From contig CM045731.1 of NCBI GenBank assembly GCA_024760905.1, forward strand, positions 48,969,501 to 49,033,500: a stretch of 64,000 nt of DNA, given 5' to 3'. This document shows positions 21,085 through 32,338 of this stretch, one piece after another. The notes under the pieces were generated by a model, which did no database searches, had not been told where the DNA came from, and saw nothing but the letters and a program-made list of their open reading frames with translations. A program made the translations under genes and the position numbers. The DNA is from Plotosus lineatus. Lineage: Eukaryota; Chordata; Actinopteri; Siluriformes; Plotosidae. Each line of letters begins with the position of its first letter. Positions within the stretch are counted from its first letter, which is position 1.

Positions 21085-21690
21085 GAAGCTTTGTAGCGTA
21101 GTGGTTAGCACATCTGTCTCACAGCAAGAAAGCCTGGGTTCAATTCCCAGCTTGGGCATTTCTGTGTGGGTTTCCTCCAGGGTACTCTGGTTTCCTCCCA
21201 CAGTCCAAAAACATGCACAGTAAGCTAACTGACTGTTCCAAATCTCCCCCAGGTGTGAATGAACTTTAATGAATTTCTCATATACAATGTATGTATGGTT
21301 TGTATTTTTATGATTTCACCCAAATGAGGATGGGTTTTGGGCCTGGTTCCTCTCAAGGTTTCTCCCTTGCAACTACTGAGGGAATTTTCCCTTGTCATCG
21401 TTTCTGTGGGCAGTGCTCACTAGAGATGTGTAGGGGTTATAGGAAATGTTTAAATTCCTTTATACTTTGTAAACCCTACTTTCACCGTTTTACTGTGTAA
21501 AGCTTCTTTGCGACAGTGTCAACTGTAACAATCGCGATACAAATAAAACTGAAACTGAATGGTTGTGTGAGTGTTGGCCCTGCGATGGCCTGGCGAGCTG
21601 CCAGGGTGTACCCCTCCCTTGCCCAGAGTCGGCTGAGATGGGAGCGCCAGCCTCCATGCAACCGTAATTAGGATTCAGGGGTTCAGAAAA
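21085..21690 (+). mobile_element. tRNA-Val-like SINE with L2 tail, interrupted by another repeat
   Basis: The head and core (tagtggttagcacatctgtc, box B gggttcaattccc) run to 21261. The L2-type tail resumes at about 21547 (gttggccctgcgatggcct) and ends near 21690. The 285 bp between (cctctcaaggtttctcccttg- to caaataaaactgaaac-like text) is a separate dispersed repeat inserted into the SINE. Confidence 0.7.
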
Positions 21691-21974
21691 TGAACGAATG
21701 GATGAATAATTTAACAGGTGAAAGCAGTAATTCCCTGAGTCCAAGGAAGGAGACCAATGAAGACCACAAGTGGTGATGAAGTAATGAAGGGGAGTAATAT
21801 AGACAAAGAGGAGTGATGATGAGGACGAGAAGTGATGAGGAAGAGGAATGAAAATAGAGGAGTGATGTTGAGAAATGGTTATGAAAAAGAGTGATGAAGA
21901 GGAGTCTACATATACAGTATATAAATTTACGTCTGTATGAAAATTTGTGTGTGTGTGTGTGTGTATATATATCT

Positions 21975-22295
21975 AGTGCCTGAGTTGTAGGACAACCATT
22001 GGCGACCTGCCATGAAGGATAACACCCTGGTTATCATCTTCATGGAGGTTTCCTTGGCATGATTAGTGCAGTGGTTTGCCATTGCCTTCTGCACGATGCA
22101 AACCTACAGGCAATTTAGAACGGCCAATTAACCTACTGTGCATGTCTTTGGACTGTGGGAGGAAACTGGAGCACCCAGAGGAAACCCACACAAGCACGGG
22201 GAGAACATGCAAACTCCACACAGAAACACCCAGGCCGGGAATCGAACCCAGGCCTTCTTGCTGTAAAGTGGAAGTGCTAACCACTACACCACATA
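21975..22295 (-). mobile_element. tRNA-Val-like SINE with non-L2 tail, minus strand
   Basis: In reverse, the head (box B gggttcgattccc) and core are followed by the same tail as at 12708-13015 (gcagaaggcaatggcaaacc, then aagatgataaccagggtg, ending gcactagata). Two copies with one junction indicate a genuine SINE subfamily. Confidence 0.8.
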
Positions 22296-22319
22296 TATAC
22301 ACACACTCATATATATATA

Positions 22320-23324
22320 TACTGGTCCTTCTCAAAAAATTAGCATATTGTGATAAAGTTCATTATTTTCTGTAATGTACTGATAACAATTAAAGTTTCA
22401 TATATTTTAGATTCATTGCACACCAACTGAACTATTTGAGGTCTTTTATTGTTTTAATACTGATGATTTTAGCATACAGCTCATAAAAATCCAAAATTCC
22501 GATCTCAAAAAATTAGCATATTTCATCTGACCAATAAAAAAAAGGTGTTTTGAATACAAAAAAAAATAAATAAATCAACCGTCAAATAATTATATTCAGT
22601 TATGCACTCAATACTTGGTCAGGAATCCTTTTGCAGAAATGACTGCTTCAATGCGGTGTGGCATGGAGGCAATCAGCCTGTGGCACTGCTGAGGTGTTAT
22701 GGAGGCCCAGGATGCTTCGAGAGCGGCTTTAAGCTCATCCACAGTGTTGGGTCTGGTGTCTCTCAACTTTCTCTTCACAATATCCCACAGATTCTCTATG
22801 GGGTTCAGGTCAGGAGAGTTGGCAGGCCAATTGAGCACAGTAATACCATGGTTAGTAAACCATTTAGCAGTGGTTTTGGCACTGTGAGCAGGTGCCAGGT
22901 CGTGCTGAAAAATGAAATCTTCATCTCCATAAAGCTTTTCAGCAGATGGAAGCATGAAGTGCTCCAAAATCTCCTGATAGCTAGCTGCATTGACCCTGCC
23001 CTCGATAAAACACAGTGGACCAACACCAGCAACTGACATGGCACCCCAGACCATCACTGACTGTGGGTACTTGACACTGGACTTCAGGCATTTTGGCATT
23101 TCCTTCTCCCCAGTCTTCCTCCAGACTCTGGCACCTTGATTTCTGAATGACATGCAAAATTTGCTTTCATCCAAAAAAAATACTTTGGACCACTGAGCAA
23201 CAGTCCAGTGCTGCTTCTCTGTAGCCCAGTTCAGGCGCTTCTGCCGCTGTTTCTGGTTCAAAAGTGGCTTCACAGAAAATAATGAACTTTATCACAACAT
23301 GCTAATTTTTTGAGAAGGACTAGT
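22320..23324 (-). mobile_element. Tc1/mariner element, internally deleted
   Basis: Terminal inverted repeats of about 45 bp flank it: gtccttctcaaaaaattagc at the left, and the inverse gctaattttttgagaaggac at the right, with TA beside each end. It encodes the catalytic half of a Tc1 transposase on the minus strand. The N-terminal DNA-binding part has been deleted. Confidence 0.92.
22608..23273 (-). pseudogene. Tc1 transposase, catalytic half only
   Basis: A 221-residue open frame lies within the deleted Tc1 element. Motifs of the DDE triad are FFLDESKFCMSF (first Asp), FQHDLAPAHSAKT (second Asp) and NSPDLNPIENLWD (the Glu). The paired helix-turn-helix domain that should precede it is missing, so it is not expected to bind its own ends. 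Compare 41352-42765, a longer copy. Confidence 0.88.
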
Positions 23325-23406
23325 ATATATATATATATATAGAGGATTTTCTGAGTAGATCCTTCCGTAGGAGAGTGCTCAATACTTTTTGGTAGAGCAA
23401 ATAAAC

Positions 23407-23624
23407 AAAAATAAAAGGACAGGACAAAGACTTTCTATTGAAACTCCATTTATCACTACAGATCTGTTTCGAGGGGTGGTGAAACCATCCTCTCTCTTCA
23501 GGTGATTCGGTGATTCAGGTGATAATCACCTGAAGAGAGAGGATGGTTTCACCACCCCTTGAAACAGATCTGTAGTGATAAATGGAGTTTCAATAGAAAG
23601 TCTTTGTCCTGTCCTTTTATTTTT
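23407..23624. repeat. Long palindrome: 101-bp arms with one mismatch
   Basis: The left arm 23407-23507 and right arm 23524-23624 are inverted copies differing at one base (g/a, in the segment gatctgtttcgaggggtgg). A 16-bp spacer separates them. There is no ORF. It lies between the Tc1 element and an (AT)n run. Confidence 0.95.
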
Positions 23625-23627
23625 GTG

Positions 23628-23695
<68 letters not shown>
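23625..23695. repeat. (AT)n microsatellite
   Basis: An AT run with one atac interruption. RTE copy 3 begins immediately after it, and a short AT stretch follows the 3' end of that copy, so the LINE inserted within the run. Confidence 0.9.
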
Positions 23696-23697
<2 letters not shown>

Positions 23698-26600
23698 GCA
23701 GCCGTGAGGGGGGGGCACAAACCAGTGTCTCTCCCTCATGCCGGTCCCAAGCCCGGATAAATGCAGAGGGTATCGTCAAGAAGGGCATCCGGTGTAAAAC
23801 AAATGCCAAATAAACTATGCGAATCACAAGAAAGAATGACATACCGGATCGGTCGAGGCTCGGGTTAACAACGACCGCCATCAGTGCCGTCAACCAACAG
23901 GGTGCTGATGGAAATTGGACTACTGTTGGTCGAAGACATCGAAGAAGGAGAGGCGGGAGGCGTGTCCGTTGCCAGAGAGAGAAGAGGAAAGGCATGAGTC
24001 TAGGACTGAAAGTAGGGACTTTGAATGTTGGAACTATGGCAGGAAAAGGTAGAGAGCTGTCTGACATGATGCAGAGGAGGAAGGTGGACATACTGTGTGT
24101 TCAGGAGACCAGGTGGAAAGGTAACAAGGCTAGAAGCATAGGAGCAGGGTTTAAGCTGTTTTATCATGGTGTGGATGGGAAGAGAAATGGAGTCGGAGTC
24201 ATCGTGAAGGAGGAGTTTGCCAGGAATGTTCTAGAAGTGAAAAGAGTGTAGGACAGAGTGATGAGTCTCAAGTTAGAAATTGAAGGTGTGATGGTCAATG
24301 TTGTTAGTGCTTATGCCCCACAGACAGGATGTGAGCGAGAAGAGAAGGAGAGATTCTGGAGGGAGTTAGATGAAGTGATGCAGAGTACCCCCAGAGGTGA
24401 AAGAGTGGTCATTGGGGCGGACTTCAATGAACATGTTGGTGCAGGAAACAGAGGGGACGAGGAAGTGATGGGTAGGTTTGGTATCCAGGACAGGAACGCA
24501 GAAGAGAGAGGCGCATAGGGTGACTTATAAAAGTGGAGGTAGGAGCGCACAGGTAGACTACATCTTGTGCAGGCGATGTAATTTAAAGGAAGTCAGTGAC
24601 TGCAAAGTAGTAGCGGGTGAGAGTGTTGCCAAACAGCATAGGATGGTGGTGTGCAGGATGATGCTGATGGTGAGGAAGGTGAAGAAGGCAAAGGCAGAGT
24701 AGAAGACAAAGTGGTGGAAGTTGAAAAAGGAAGAGTGTCAGGTTGTCTTCAAGGAGGAGTTGAAACAGGCTTTGGGTGGTCAGGAAGTGCTTCCAGATGA
24801 CTGGACAACTACAGCTAATGTGATCAGGGAGACAGGTAGGAGAATACTTGCTGTGTCATCTGGAAGGAAAGTAGATAAGGAGACTTGGTGGTGGAATGAG
24901 GAAGTGCAGGAGTGTGTACAAAGGAAGAGGTTAGCTAAGAAGAAGTGGGACATAGAGTGGACCGAAGAGAGTAAACAGGAGTAAAGGCATACACAGCGTA
25001 AAGCGAACGTAGTGGTGTCAAAGGCCAAACAGAAGGTGTATGATGACTTGTATGCTAGGTTGGACAGTAAGGAAGGAGAAAATGATTTATACAGGTTGGC
25101 ACAGCAGAGAAATAGAGATGGGAAGGACGTGCAGCAAGTTAGATTGATAAAGGACAGAGAGGGAAATGTATTGACTGATGACAGAAGTGTGCTGGGAAGA
25201 TGGAAAGAGTACTTTGAAGAGCTGATGAATGAGGAAAATGAGAGAGAAAAAAGAGTAGAAGAGGTGACTGTTGAGGACCAGGAAGTAGCAAAGATTAGTA
25301 CGGGTGAAGTGAGGAGGGCATTGAAGAAGATGAAGAATGGAAAGGCAGTTGGTCCTGATGACATACCGGTGGAGGTATGGAAGTGTCTAGGAGAGGTAGC
25401 AGTAGATTTTCTGACAAGCACATTCAACAAGGTCTTAGAGAGTGAGAGGATGCCAGAGGAATGGAGGAGAAGTGTGCTGGTGCCCATTTTTAAGAACAAG
25501 GGAGACGTGCAGAGTTGTGGCAACTACAGAGGGATAAAGTTGACGAGCCATACGATGAAGTTATGGGAAAGAATAGTGGAAGCTAGACTAAGGGCAGAGG
25601 TCAGCATTTGTGAACAACAGTTTGGTTTCATGCCAAGAAAGAGCACCACAGATGCAGTGTTTGCCTTGAGGATGTTAATGGAGAAGTACAGAGAAGGTCA
25701 GAGGGAGCTGCATTGTGCCCTTGTGGATCTGGAGAAAGCATATGACAGGGTGCCGAGAGAAGAACTGTGGTATTGCATGAGGAAGTCTGGAGTGGCAGAG
25801 AAGTATGTTAGAGTGGTGCAGGACATGTATGAGAGATGTAAGACAGTGGTGAGGTGTGCTGTCGGTGTGACACAAGAGTTCAAGGTGGAGGTGGGACTGC
25901 ATCAAGGGTCAGCTCTCAGCCCCTTCCTGTTTGCTATGGTGATGGACAGGCTGACAGACGAGGTTAGACAAGAATCTCCATGGACTATGATGTTTGCAGA
26001 TGACATTGTGATCTGTAGTGAGAGCAGAGAACAAGTGCAGGAAAATCTAGAGAGGTGGAGGTATGCCCTGGAAAGGAGGGGAATGAAGATTAGCCTCAGT
26101 AAGACAGAATACATGTGCATGAATGACAAGGACCCAAGAGGAACAGTGAGATTACAGGGAGCAGAGATAAGAAAGGTGGAGGATTTTAAGTACTTAGGCT
26201 CAACAATCCAGAGCAATGGAGAGTGTGGAAAAGATGTCAAGAAGCGTGTGCAGGCAGGTTGGAATGGTTGGAGAAAAGTGTCCAGTGTGATGTGTGATAG
26301 GAGGGTATTGGCAAGAATGAAAGGAAAAGTGTACAAGACGGTGTTGAGGCCAACGATGTTGTATGGCTTAGAAACAGTGGCGCTGAGGAAAAGGCAGGAG
26401 GCAGAGCTGGAGGTAGCGGAGATGAAAATGTTGAGGTTCTCTTTGGGAGTAACGAGGATGGATAGGATTAGGAATGAGCACATCAGAGGGACAGCACATG
26501 TAAGACGTTTTGGAGACAAAGTCAGAGAGGCTAGATTGAGATGGTTTGGACATGTACAGAGGAGGGATAGTGAGTATATTGGTAATAGGATGCTGAGGTT

Positions 26601-26802
26601 GGAACTACCAGGCAGATGACCTAGAGGAAGACCAAAGAGACGATTCACGGATGTGGTGAAGGAGGACATGAAGGTCGTTGGTGTAAGAGAAGAAGATGCA
26701 AAGGATAGGGTGAGATGGAGGCAGATGATTCGCTGTGGCGACCCCCCCTTCAGGGGTCGCTGTGGCGACCCCTGAAGGGAAAAGCCGAAAGGAAAAGAAA
26801 AA
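23696..26802 (+). mobile_element. RTE/BovB-type LINE, copy 3
   Basis: A near full-length element starting atgcagccgtgagg and ending in the family 3' terminus. Endonuclease motifs VDILCVQETRWKG, SAYAPQ and GADFNEHVG are at 24085-24440. A 535-codon open frame (25012-26619) holds an uninterrupted RT with GPDDIPVEVWK, FMPRKSTTDA, DLEKAYDRVPR, LHQGSALSPFLF and FADDIVIC, plus the C-terminal LRWFGHVQRRDSEYI region. Breaks: a stop near 24250, a deletion near 24500, a stop near 24984 and a stop at 26617-26619. The 3' end carries a local inverted duplication near 26735-26778. Confidence 0.93.
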
Positions 26803-26829
26803 ATATATATAATATCAAACAGGTAGAGA

Positions 26830-28218
26830 ATGAATTGTGTCAGTGAAGGAATAATAAAGTTAGTTGACCTAACCTACCTGGGCCAACTGAATGCTCTCAT
26901 GGTGGCCCAGTTTCTTCAAAGGCAGATATGGACTGATAGTGATTCTGGTCCTCGTCAGCCACCAACCAGGCCGGGTTACTTCAGTAACTATGGGTTTCGG
27001 CGGCTTCCGGTGGTACCCCCCGGCCTGGCGCCGCCAGCAGCTATTGCCACCAGACCAGATAATCACTCTTTCCCCCATACTCGTATGCAGCTCCAGGTCC
27101 ATATGGCTTTGCTTGCTTTTTCTGCTGCTTCTCCGATTCTCCTCAGGGCTCAACTTCTCTCTCCTCCTCCTATTCCAATTGCCTTGAGGAAGGCTGCCAT
27201 GGAAGCAGCCGGGAAGCCCCGGCAGCCAACCTCTACAGTCCAGACCTGGACCGCCCAGCCATTTCTTTTTCCCTCAGTCTCCAGCGTTATATACTTGTTT
27301 CTTTTCAGCTCCCCTGAGATCTCCACCCTCTCCTCACTTGGCACTGTCAGCTCGATAACCCCCATCCTCTTAGTGCTATTTGACAACAGCAGCATATCTG
27401 GTCTGAGGTTTGTCTCTGCCACTTTCTCTGGGACCTTGAGTTTCTTATCCATGTCAACTAAGAGGTGCCAGTCTGCTGCCCCATCCAAATAATTACCTGC
27501 TGATTATTGGATCTTTGCTTTGGGTTTTTCTCCTTGCTTCACAAAGGTGATCCCACCACTCTCCCTTGTCCTTGGGGATGCGTTGTTGTTTCTTCTTCTT
27601 TCTTCGACACACTGGGCTATCTCTCTCAAGACTTGATTGTGGCGCCACTGGTATCTCCCTTGTGCTAACGCCACCTTGCATCCACTTAATATGTGGGAGA
27701 GAGTCCCCTTTTCTCCACATAAATCGCACGTTCCCTCTGTGCCGAACCAGGTCTTTTTATTCTGTGGTGTCGGTAGCAGGTCGTACACTGCCTTTACCAG
27801 AAACTTGAATCTGTTTTCTGGCATATTGACCACATCCCTGTGACTCAACTTTCTCTACGGTACCTCCCATCTCATATGTGCCCCCTGCTTGATCAGTCCC
27901 ATCATTTTCTCCCTTCTCCTGTCCTCTTCCGCCTCCCTCACTTTCTCCACCACCATAGTTCTCCTTTCTTTCTTGGAACTGGTGCTGTAGCATCTTTTGG
28001 GATTTAATCCCAACCCTTCTCTCCCCCTGTTGGGAATCCCAGTTATCTCTTCTGTCCTCAGTCTAGTTTTTGCCTCCCTTATGTTTTCTTGTGTGGTGGC
28101 TTTCCTTCCCCCATCCACTGCCACCCTTGCTCTTTGGACACATGGATCCTCTGCTTCCTCCAATGTTGTCAAGAATCTTGCCTTTGCAGCCTTCACCTCT
28201 TCTGTTAGCTCAGTGAAA
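26830..28218 (-). mobile_element. RLE-type LINE, 3' part (C-terminal ORF)
   Basis: The minus strand encodes the C-terminal half of a LINE with a restriction-like endonuclease (R2/NeSL-like group). A zinc knuckle CDLCGEKGTLSHILSGC lies near 27700-27760, followed by WRHNQVLREIAQ. The endonuclease core reads RPDMLLLSNSTK, then GVIELTVPSEERVE, near 27320-27400, with VEVGCRGFPAAS near 27210. Frames are broken by stops. The same ORF continues upstream at 31367-31545; RTE copy 4 was inserted between the two parts. Confidence 0.75.
28195..28218. repeat. 24-bp target-site duplication, left copy
   Basis: Identical to 31367-31390. It starts acctcttctgttagctca and flanks RTE copy 4. Confidence 0.95.
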
Positions 28219-31200
28219 ATGCAGCCGTGGGGGGGGGGCACAAACCAGTGTCTCTCCCTCACGCCGGTCCCAAGCCCGGATAAATGCAGAGGGTTGCGTC
28301 AGGAAGGGCATCCGGCGTAAAACAAATGCCAAATAAACTATGCGAATCACAAGAAAGAATGACATACCGGATCGGTCGAGGCCCGGGTTAACAACGACCG
28401 CCATCAGTGCCGTCAACCAACAGGGTGCTGATGGAAATTGGACTACTGTTGGTCGAAGACGTCGAAGAAGGAGAGGCGGGAGGCGTGTCCGTTGCCAGAG
28501 AGAGAAGAGGAAAGGCATGAGTCTAGGACTGAAAGTAGGGACTTTGAATATTGGAACTATGACAGGAAAAGGTAGAGAGCTGGCTGACATGATGCAGAGG
28601 AGGAAGGTGGACATACTGTGTGTTCAGGAGACCAGGTGGAAAGGTGCAGGCTAGAAGCATAGGAGCAGGGTTTAAGCTGTTTTATCACGGTGTGGATGGG
28701 AAGAGAAATGGAGTCGGAGTCATCTTGAAGGAGGAGTTTGCCAGGAATGTTCTAGAAGTGAAAAGAGTGTCAGACAGAGTGATGAGTCTCAAGTTAGAAA
28801 TTAAAGGTGTGATGGTCAATGTTGTTAGTGCTTATGCCCACAGACAGGATGTGGCGAGAAGAGAAGGAGAGATTCTGGAGGAGTTAGATGAAGTGATGCA
28901 GAGTACCCCCAGAGGTGAAAGAGTGGTCATTGGGGCAGACTTCAATGGACATGTTGGTGCAGGAAACAGAGGGGACGAGAAGTGATGGGTAGGTTTGGTA
29001 TCCAGGACAGGAACGCATGAAGGACAGATGTTGGTAGATTTTGCAAAAGGATGGAAATGGCTGTGGTGAATACTTTCTTCCAGAAGAGAGGAGCATAGGG
29101 TGACTTATAAAAGCGGAGGTAGGAGCACACAGGTAGACTACATCTTGTGCAGGCGATGTAATTTAAGGAAGTCAGTGACTGCAAAGTAGTAGCGATTGAG
29201 AGTGTTGCCAAACAGCATAGGATGGTGGTGTGCAGGATGATGCTGATGGTGAGGAAGGTGAAGAAGGCAAAGGCAGAGCAGAAGACAAAGTGGTGGAAGT
29301 TGAAAAGGAAGAGTGTCGGGTTGTCTTCAAGGAGGAGTTGAAACAGGCTTTGGGTGGTCAGGAAGTGCTTCCAGATGACTGGACAACTACAGCGAATGTG
29401 ATCAGGGAGACAGGTAGGAGAATATTTTGGTGTGTCATCTGGAAGGAAAGTAGATATGAGACTTGGTGGTGGAATGAGGAAGTGCAGGAGTGTGTACAAA
29501 GGAAAAGGTTAGCCAAGAAGAAGTGGGACATTGAGAGGACCGAAGAGAGTAAACAGGAGTACAGGAGACACAGCGTAAGGCAAGGTAGCAGTGTCAAAGG
29601 CCAAACAGAGTGCGTTTGATGACTTGTATGCTCGGCTGGAAAGTAAGGAGGAGAAAATGATTTATACAGGTTGGCACAGCAGAGAAATAGAGATGGGAAG
29701 GGACGTGCAGCAGGTTAGATTGATAAAGGACAGAGAGAAATGTATTGACTGACGACAGAAGTGTGCTGGGAAGATGGAAAGAGTACTTTGAAGAGCTGAT
29801 GAATGAGGAAAATGAGAGAGAAAAAAGAGTAGAAGAGGTGACTGTTGAGGACCAGGAATTAGCAAAGATTAGTAAGGGTGAAGTGAGGAGAGGCATTGAA
29901 GAGGATGAAGAATGGAAAGGCAGTTGGTCCTGATGACATACCGGTGGAGGTATGGAAGTGTCTAGGAGAGGTAGCAGTAGATTTTCTGACAAGAACATTT
30001 AACAAGGTCTTAGGAGAGTGAGAGGATGCCAGAGGAATGGAGGAGAAGTGTGCTGGTGCCCATTTTTAAGAACAAGGGAAGCGTGCAGAGTTGTGGCAAC
30101 TACAGAGGGATAAAGTTGATGAGCCATCTGATGAAGTTAGGGGAAAGAATAGTGGAAGCTAGACTAAGGGCAGAAGTCAGCATTTGTGAACAACAGTTTG
30201 GTTTCATGCCCAGAAAGAGCACCACAGATGCAGTGTTTGCCTTGAGGATGTTAATGGAGAAGTACAGAGAAGGTCAGACGGAGCTGCATTGTGCCTTTGT
30301 GGATCTGGAGAAAGCATATGACAGGGTGCCGAGAGAAGAACTGTGGTATTGCATGAGGAAGTCTGGAGTGGCAGAGAAGTATGTTAGAGTGGTGCAGGAC
30401 ATGTATGAGAGATGTAAGACAGTGGTGAGGTGTGCTGTCGGTGTGACAGAAGAGTTCAAGGTGGAGGTGGGACTGCATCAGAGGGTCAGCTCTCAGCCCC
30501 TTCTTGTTCGCTATGGTGATGGACAGGCTGACAGGCGAGGTTAGACAAGATTCCCCATGGACTATGATGTTTGCAGATGACATTGTAATCTGTAGTGAGC
30601 AGAGAACAAGTGCAGGAAAATCTAGAGAGGTGGAGGTATGCCCTGGAAAGGAGGGGAATGAAGATTAGCCTCAGTAAGACAGAGTACATGTGCATGAATG
30701 CCAAGGACCAAAGAGGAACGGTGAGATTACAGGGAGCAGAGATAAGAAAGGTGGAGGATTTTAAGTACTTAGGCTCAACAATCCAGAGCAATGGCGAGTG
30801 TGGAAAAGAGGTCAAGAAGCGTGTGCAGGCAGGTTGGAATGGTTGGAGAAAAGTGTCCGGTGTGATGTGTGATAGGAGGGTATCGGCAAAAATGAAAGGA
30901 AAAGTGTACAAAAGCAGTGTTGAGGCCAACGATGCTGTATGGGTTAGAAACAGTGGCCCTGGGGAAAAGACAGGAGGCAGAGTTGGAGGTAACAGAGATG
31001 AAAATGTTGAGGTTCTCTTTGGGCGTACTTGAGGATGGATAGGATTAGGAATGAGTACGTCAGAGGACAGCACATGTAAGGCGTTTTGGAGACAAAGTCA
31101 GAGAGGCTAGATTGAGATGGTTTGGACATGTACAGAGGAGGGATAGTGAGTATATTGGTAATAGGATGCTGAGGCTGGAACTACCAGGCAAAAGGCCTAG

Positions 31201-31366
31201 AGGAAGACCAAAGAGACGATTCATGGATGTGGTAAAGGAGGACATGAAGGTCGTTGGTGTAAGAGAAGAAGATGCAAAGGATAGGGTGAGATGGAGGCAG
31301 ATGATTCGCTGTGGCGACCCCTGAAGGGAAAAGCCGAAAGGAAAAGAAGAAGAAGAAGAAGAAGAG
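28219..31366 (+). mobile_element. RTE/BovB-type LINE, copy 4, nested in the RLE-type LINE
   Basis: A full-length 3.15-kb element from atgcagccgtgggg to the (AAG)n tail, flanked by a perfect 24-bp duplication. It carries the same endonuclease (VDILCVQETRWKG, GADFNGHVG) and RT (FMPRKSTTDA, DLEKAYDRVPR) motifs as copy 3. It has many isolated one- or two-base insertions and deletions, for example near 28646, 28835, 28980, 29020, 29700, 30015, 30480, 30598 and 30912, which break the frame repeatedly. Confidence 0.93.
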
Positions 31367-31545
31367 ACCTCTTCTGTTAGCTCAGTGAAAGGCAATTGTA
31401 ACTTCCCTGATGTTGTGTATAGGCAATCTGCCGACAATGACCGGGGGAGACCAAGCCATTTTTTTAATTTACCAGTTATTTTCCCCTGCATCTCACTCAT
31501 TTTGGTCTCTGGAATCTGGTAGATGGTGAGTGGCCATATCAGGGA
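31367..31545 (-). mobile_element. RLE-type LINE, upstream part of the interrupted ORF
   Basis: The minus strand reads MSEMQGKITGKLKKWLGLPR, then SLSADCLYTT, ending FTELTEEV at the duplication. The reading is resumed at 28218 on the far side of RTE copy 4. The first 24 bp are the right-hand target-site duplication. Confidence 0.75.
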
Positions 31546-31551
31546 TATATA

Positions 31552-31920
31552 TACAGAATTATCAATACAATAAACAGTGGATGCTGTTGCTATATGGTAG
31601 AGCTGTACAGTTTAATGTTCACAGGTCGGAATGATTTCTTGTGTTGTTCAGTGGTGCATTTCGGTGGTAGCAGTCTGTCACTGAACGTGCTCCTGTGATT
31701 GTGAAGCAGATTTTGAAGCAGGTGGGCGTTATTGTTCAGTATTTTCTTTATTTTGGACAACATTCTCCTCTCCGACACCAACATCAGAGAGTAGTACAGT
31801 TCCATCTTCCCAATGGTACCGGGCGTACTGGTCAATTTGTTCAGGCTCAGTGCGTCTGCCTGCTGCCCCAGCATGCAACAGCATAGAGAACAGTGCTGAA
31901 CACAACAGACTCATAAAACA
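31552..31920 (-). mobile_element. APE-type LINE C-terminal remnant
   Basis: The minus strand encodes text such as SERRMLSKIKKILNNNAHLL, then RSTFSDRLLPPKCTTEQHKK followed by SFRPVNIKLYS, which resembles the extreme C-terminus of fish CR1/Rex1-like LINEs. No RT box remains. Confidence 0.5.
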
Positions 31921-32094
31921 TATTGAGTAATGTCTGACAGATGTTAAATGACCTTAACCTCCTCAAAAAATATAGGAGGAGGAGGAGTGATGAAGATGAA
32001 CAAGACTGTTGAAGAGATGACGAAGAGGAATAATAATAATAATAATAATAATAATGATAATTCTATTACAGTACGTTCGTTATTACTACTACTA

Positions 32095-32338
32095 TGATGT
32101 CATAGTGGTTATCACGTCCGCCTCACAGCAAGAAGGTCATGGGTTCGATTCCCAGATCGGGTGTTTCTGTGTGGCGTTTGCATGTTATCCCCGTGCTTGT
32201 GTTGGTTTTCTCCGGGTACTCAGGTTTCCTCCAACAGTCCACAGAACATGCACAGTAGATAAATTGGCTGTTCTAAATCTCCCCTGGGTATGAATGTTTC
32301 TGTGAGTGTCGCCCATGTGATGGCCTGGCGAGCTGTCT
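32095..32338 (+). mobile_element. tRNA-Val-like SINE, 5' part, split by a MITE
   Basis: It carries the head (catagtggttatcacgtccg, box B gggttcgattccc), the core and the start of the L2-type tail (gatggcctggcgagctgtct). The tail resumes after the hairpin element at 32722 (gtctagggtgtacctgtcc) and ends near 32790. Confidence 0.82.

Noticed and set aside
27855..28262. 135-codon minus-strand frame as a possible host gene
   Set aside because: It is part of the RLE-type LINE ORF, as shown by the neighbouring zinc knuckle and restriction-like endonuclease motifs.
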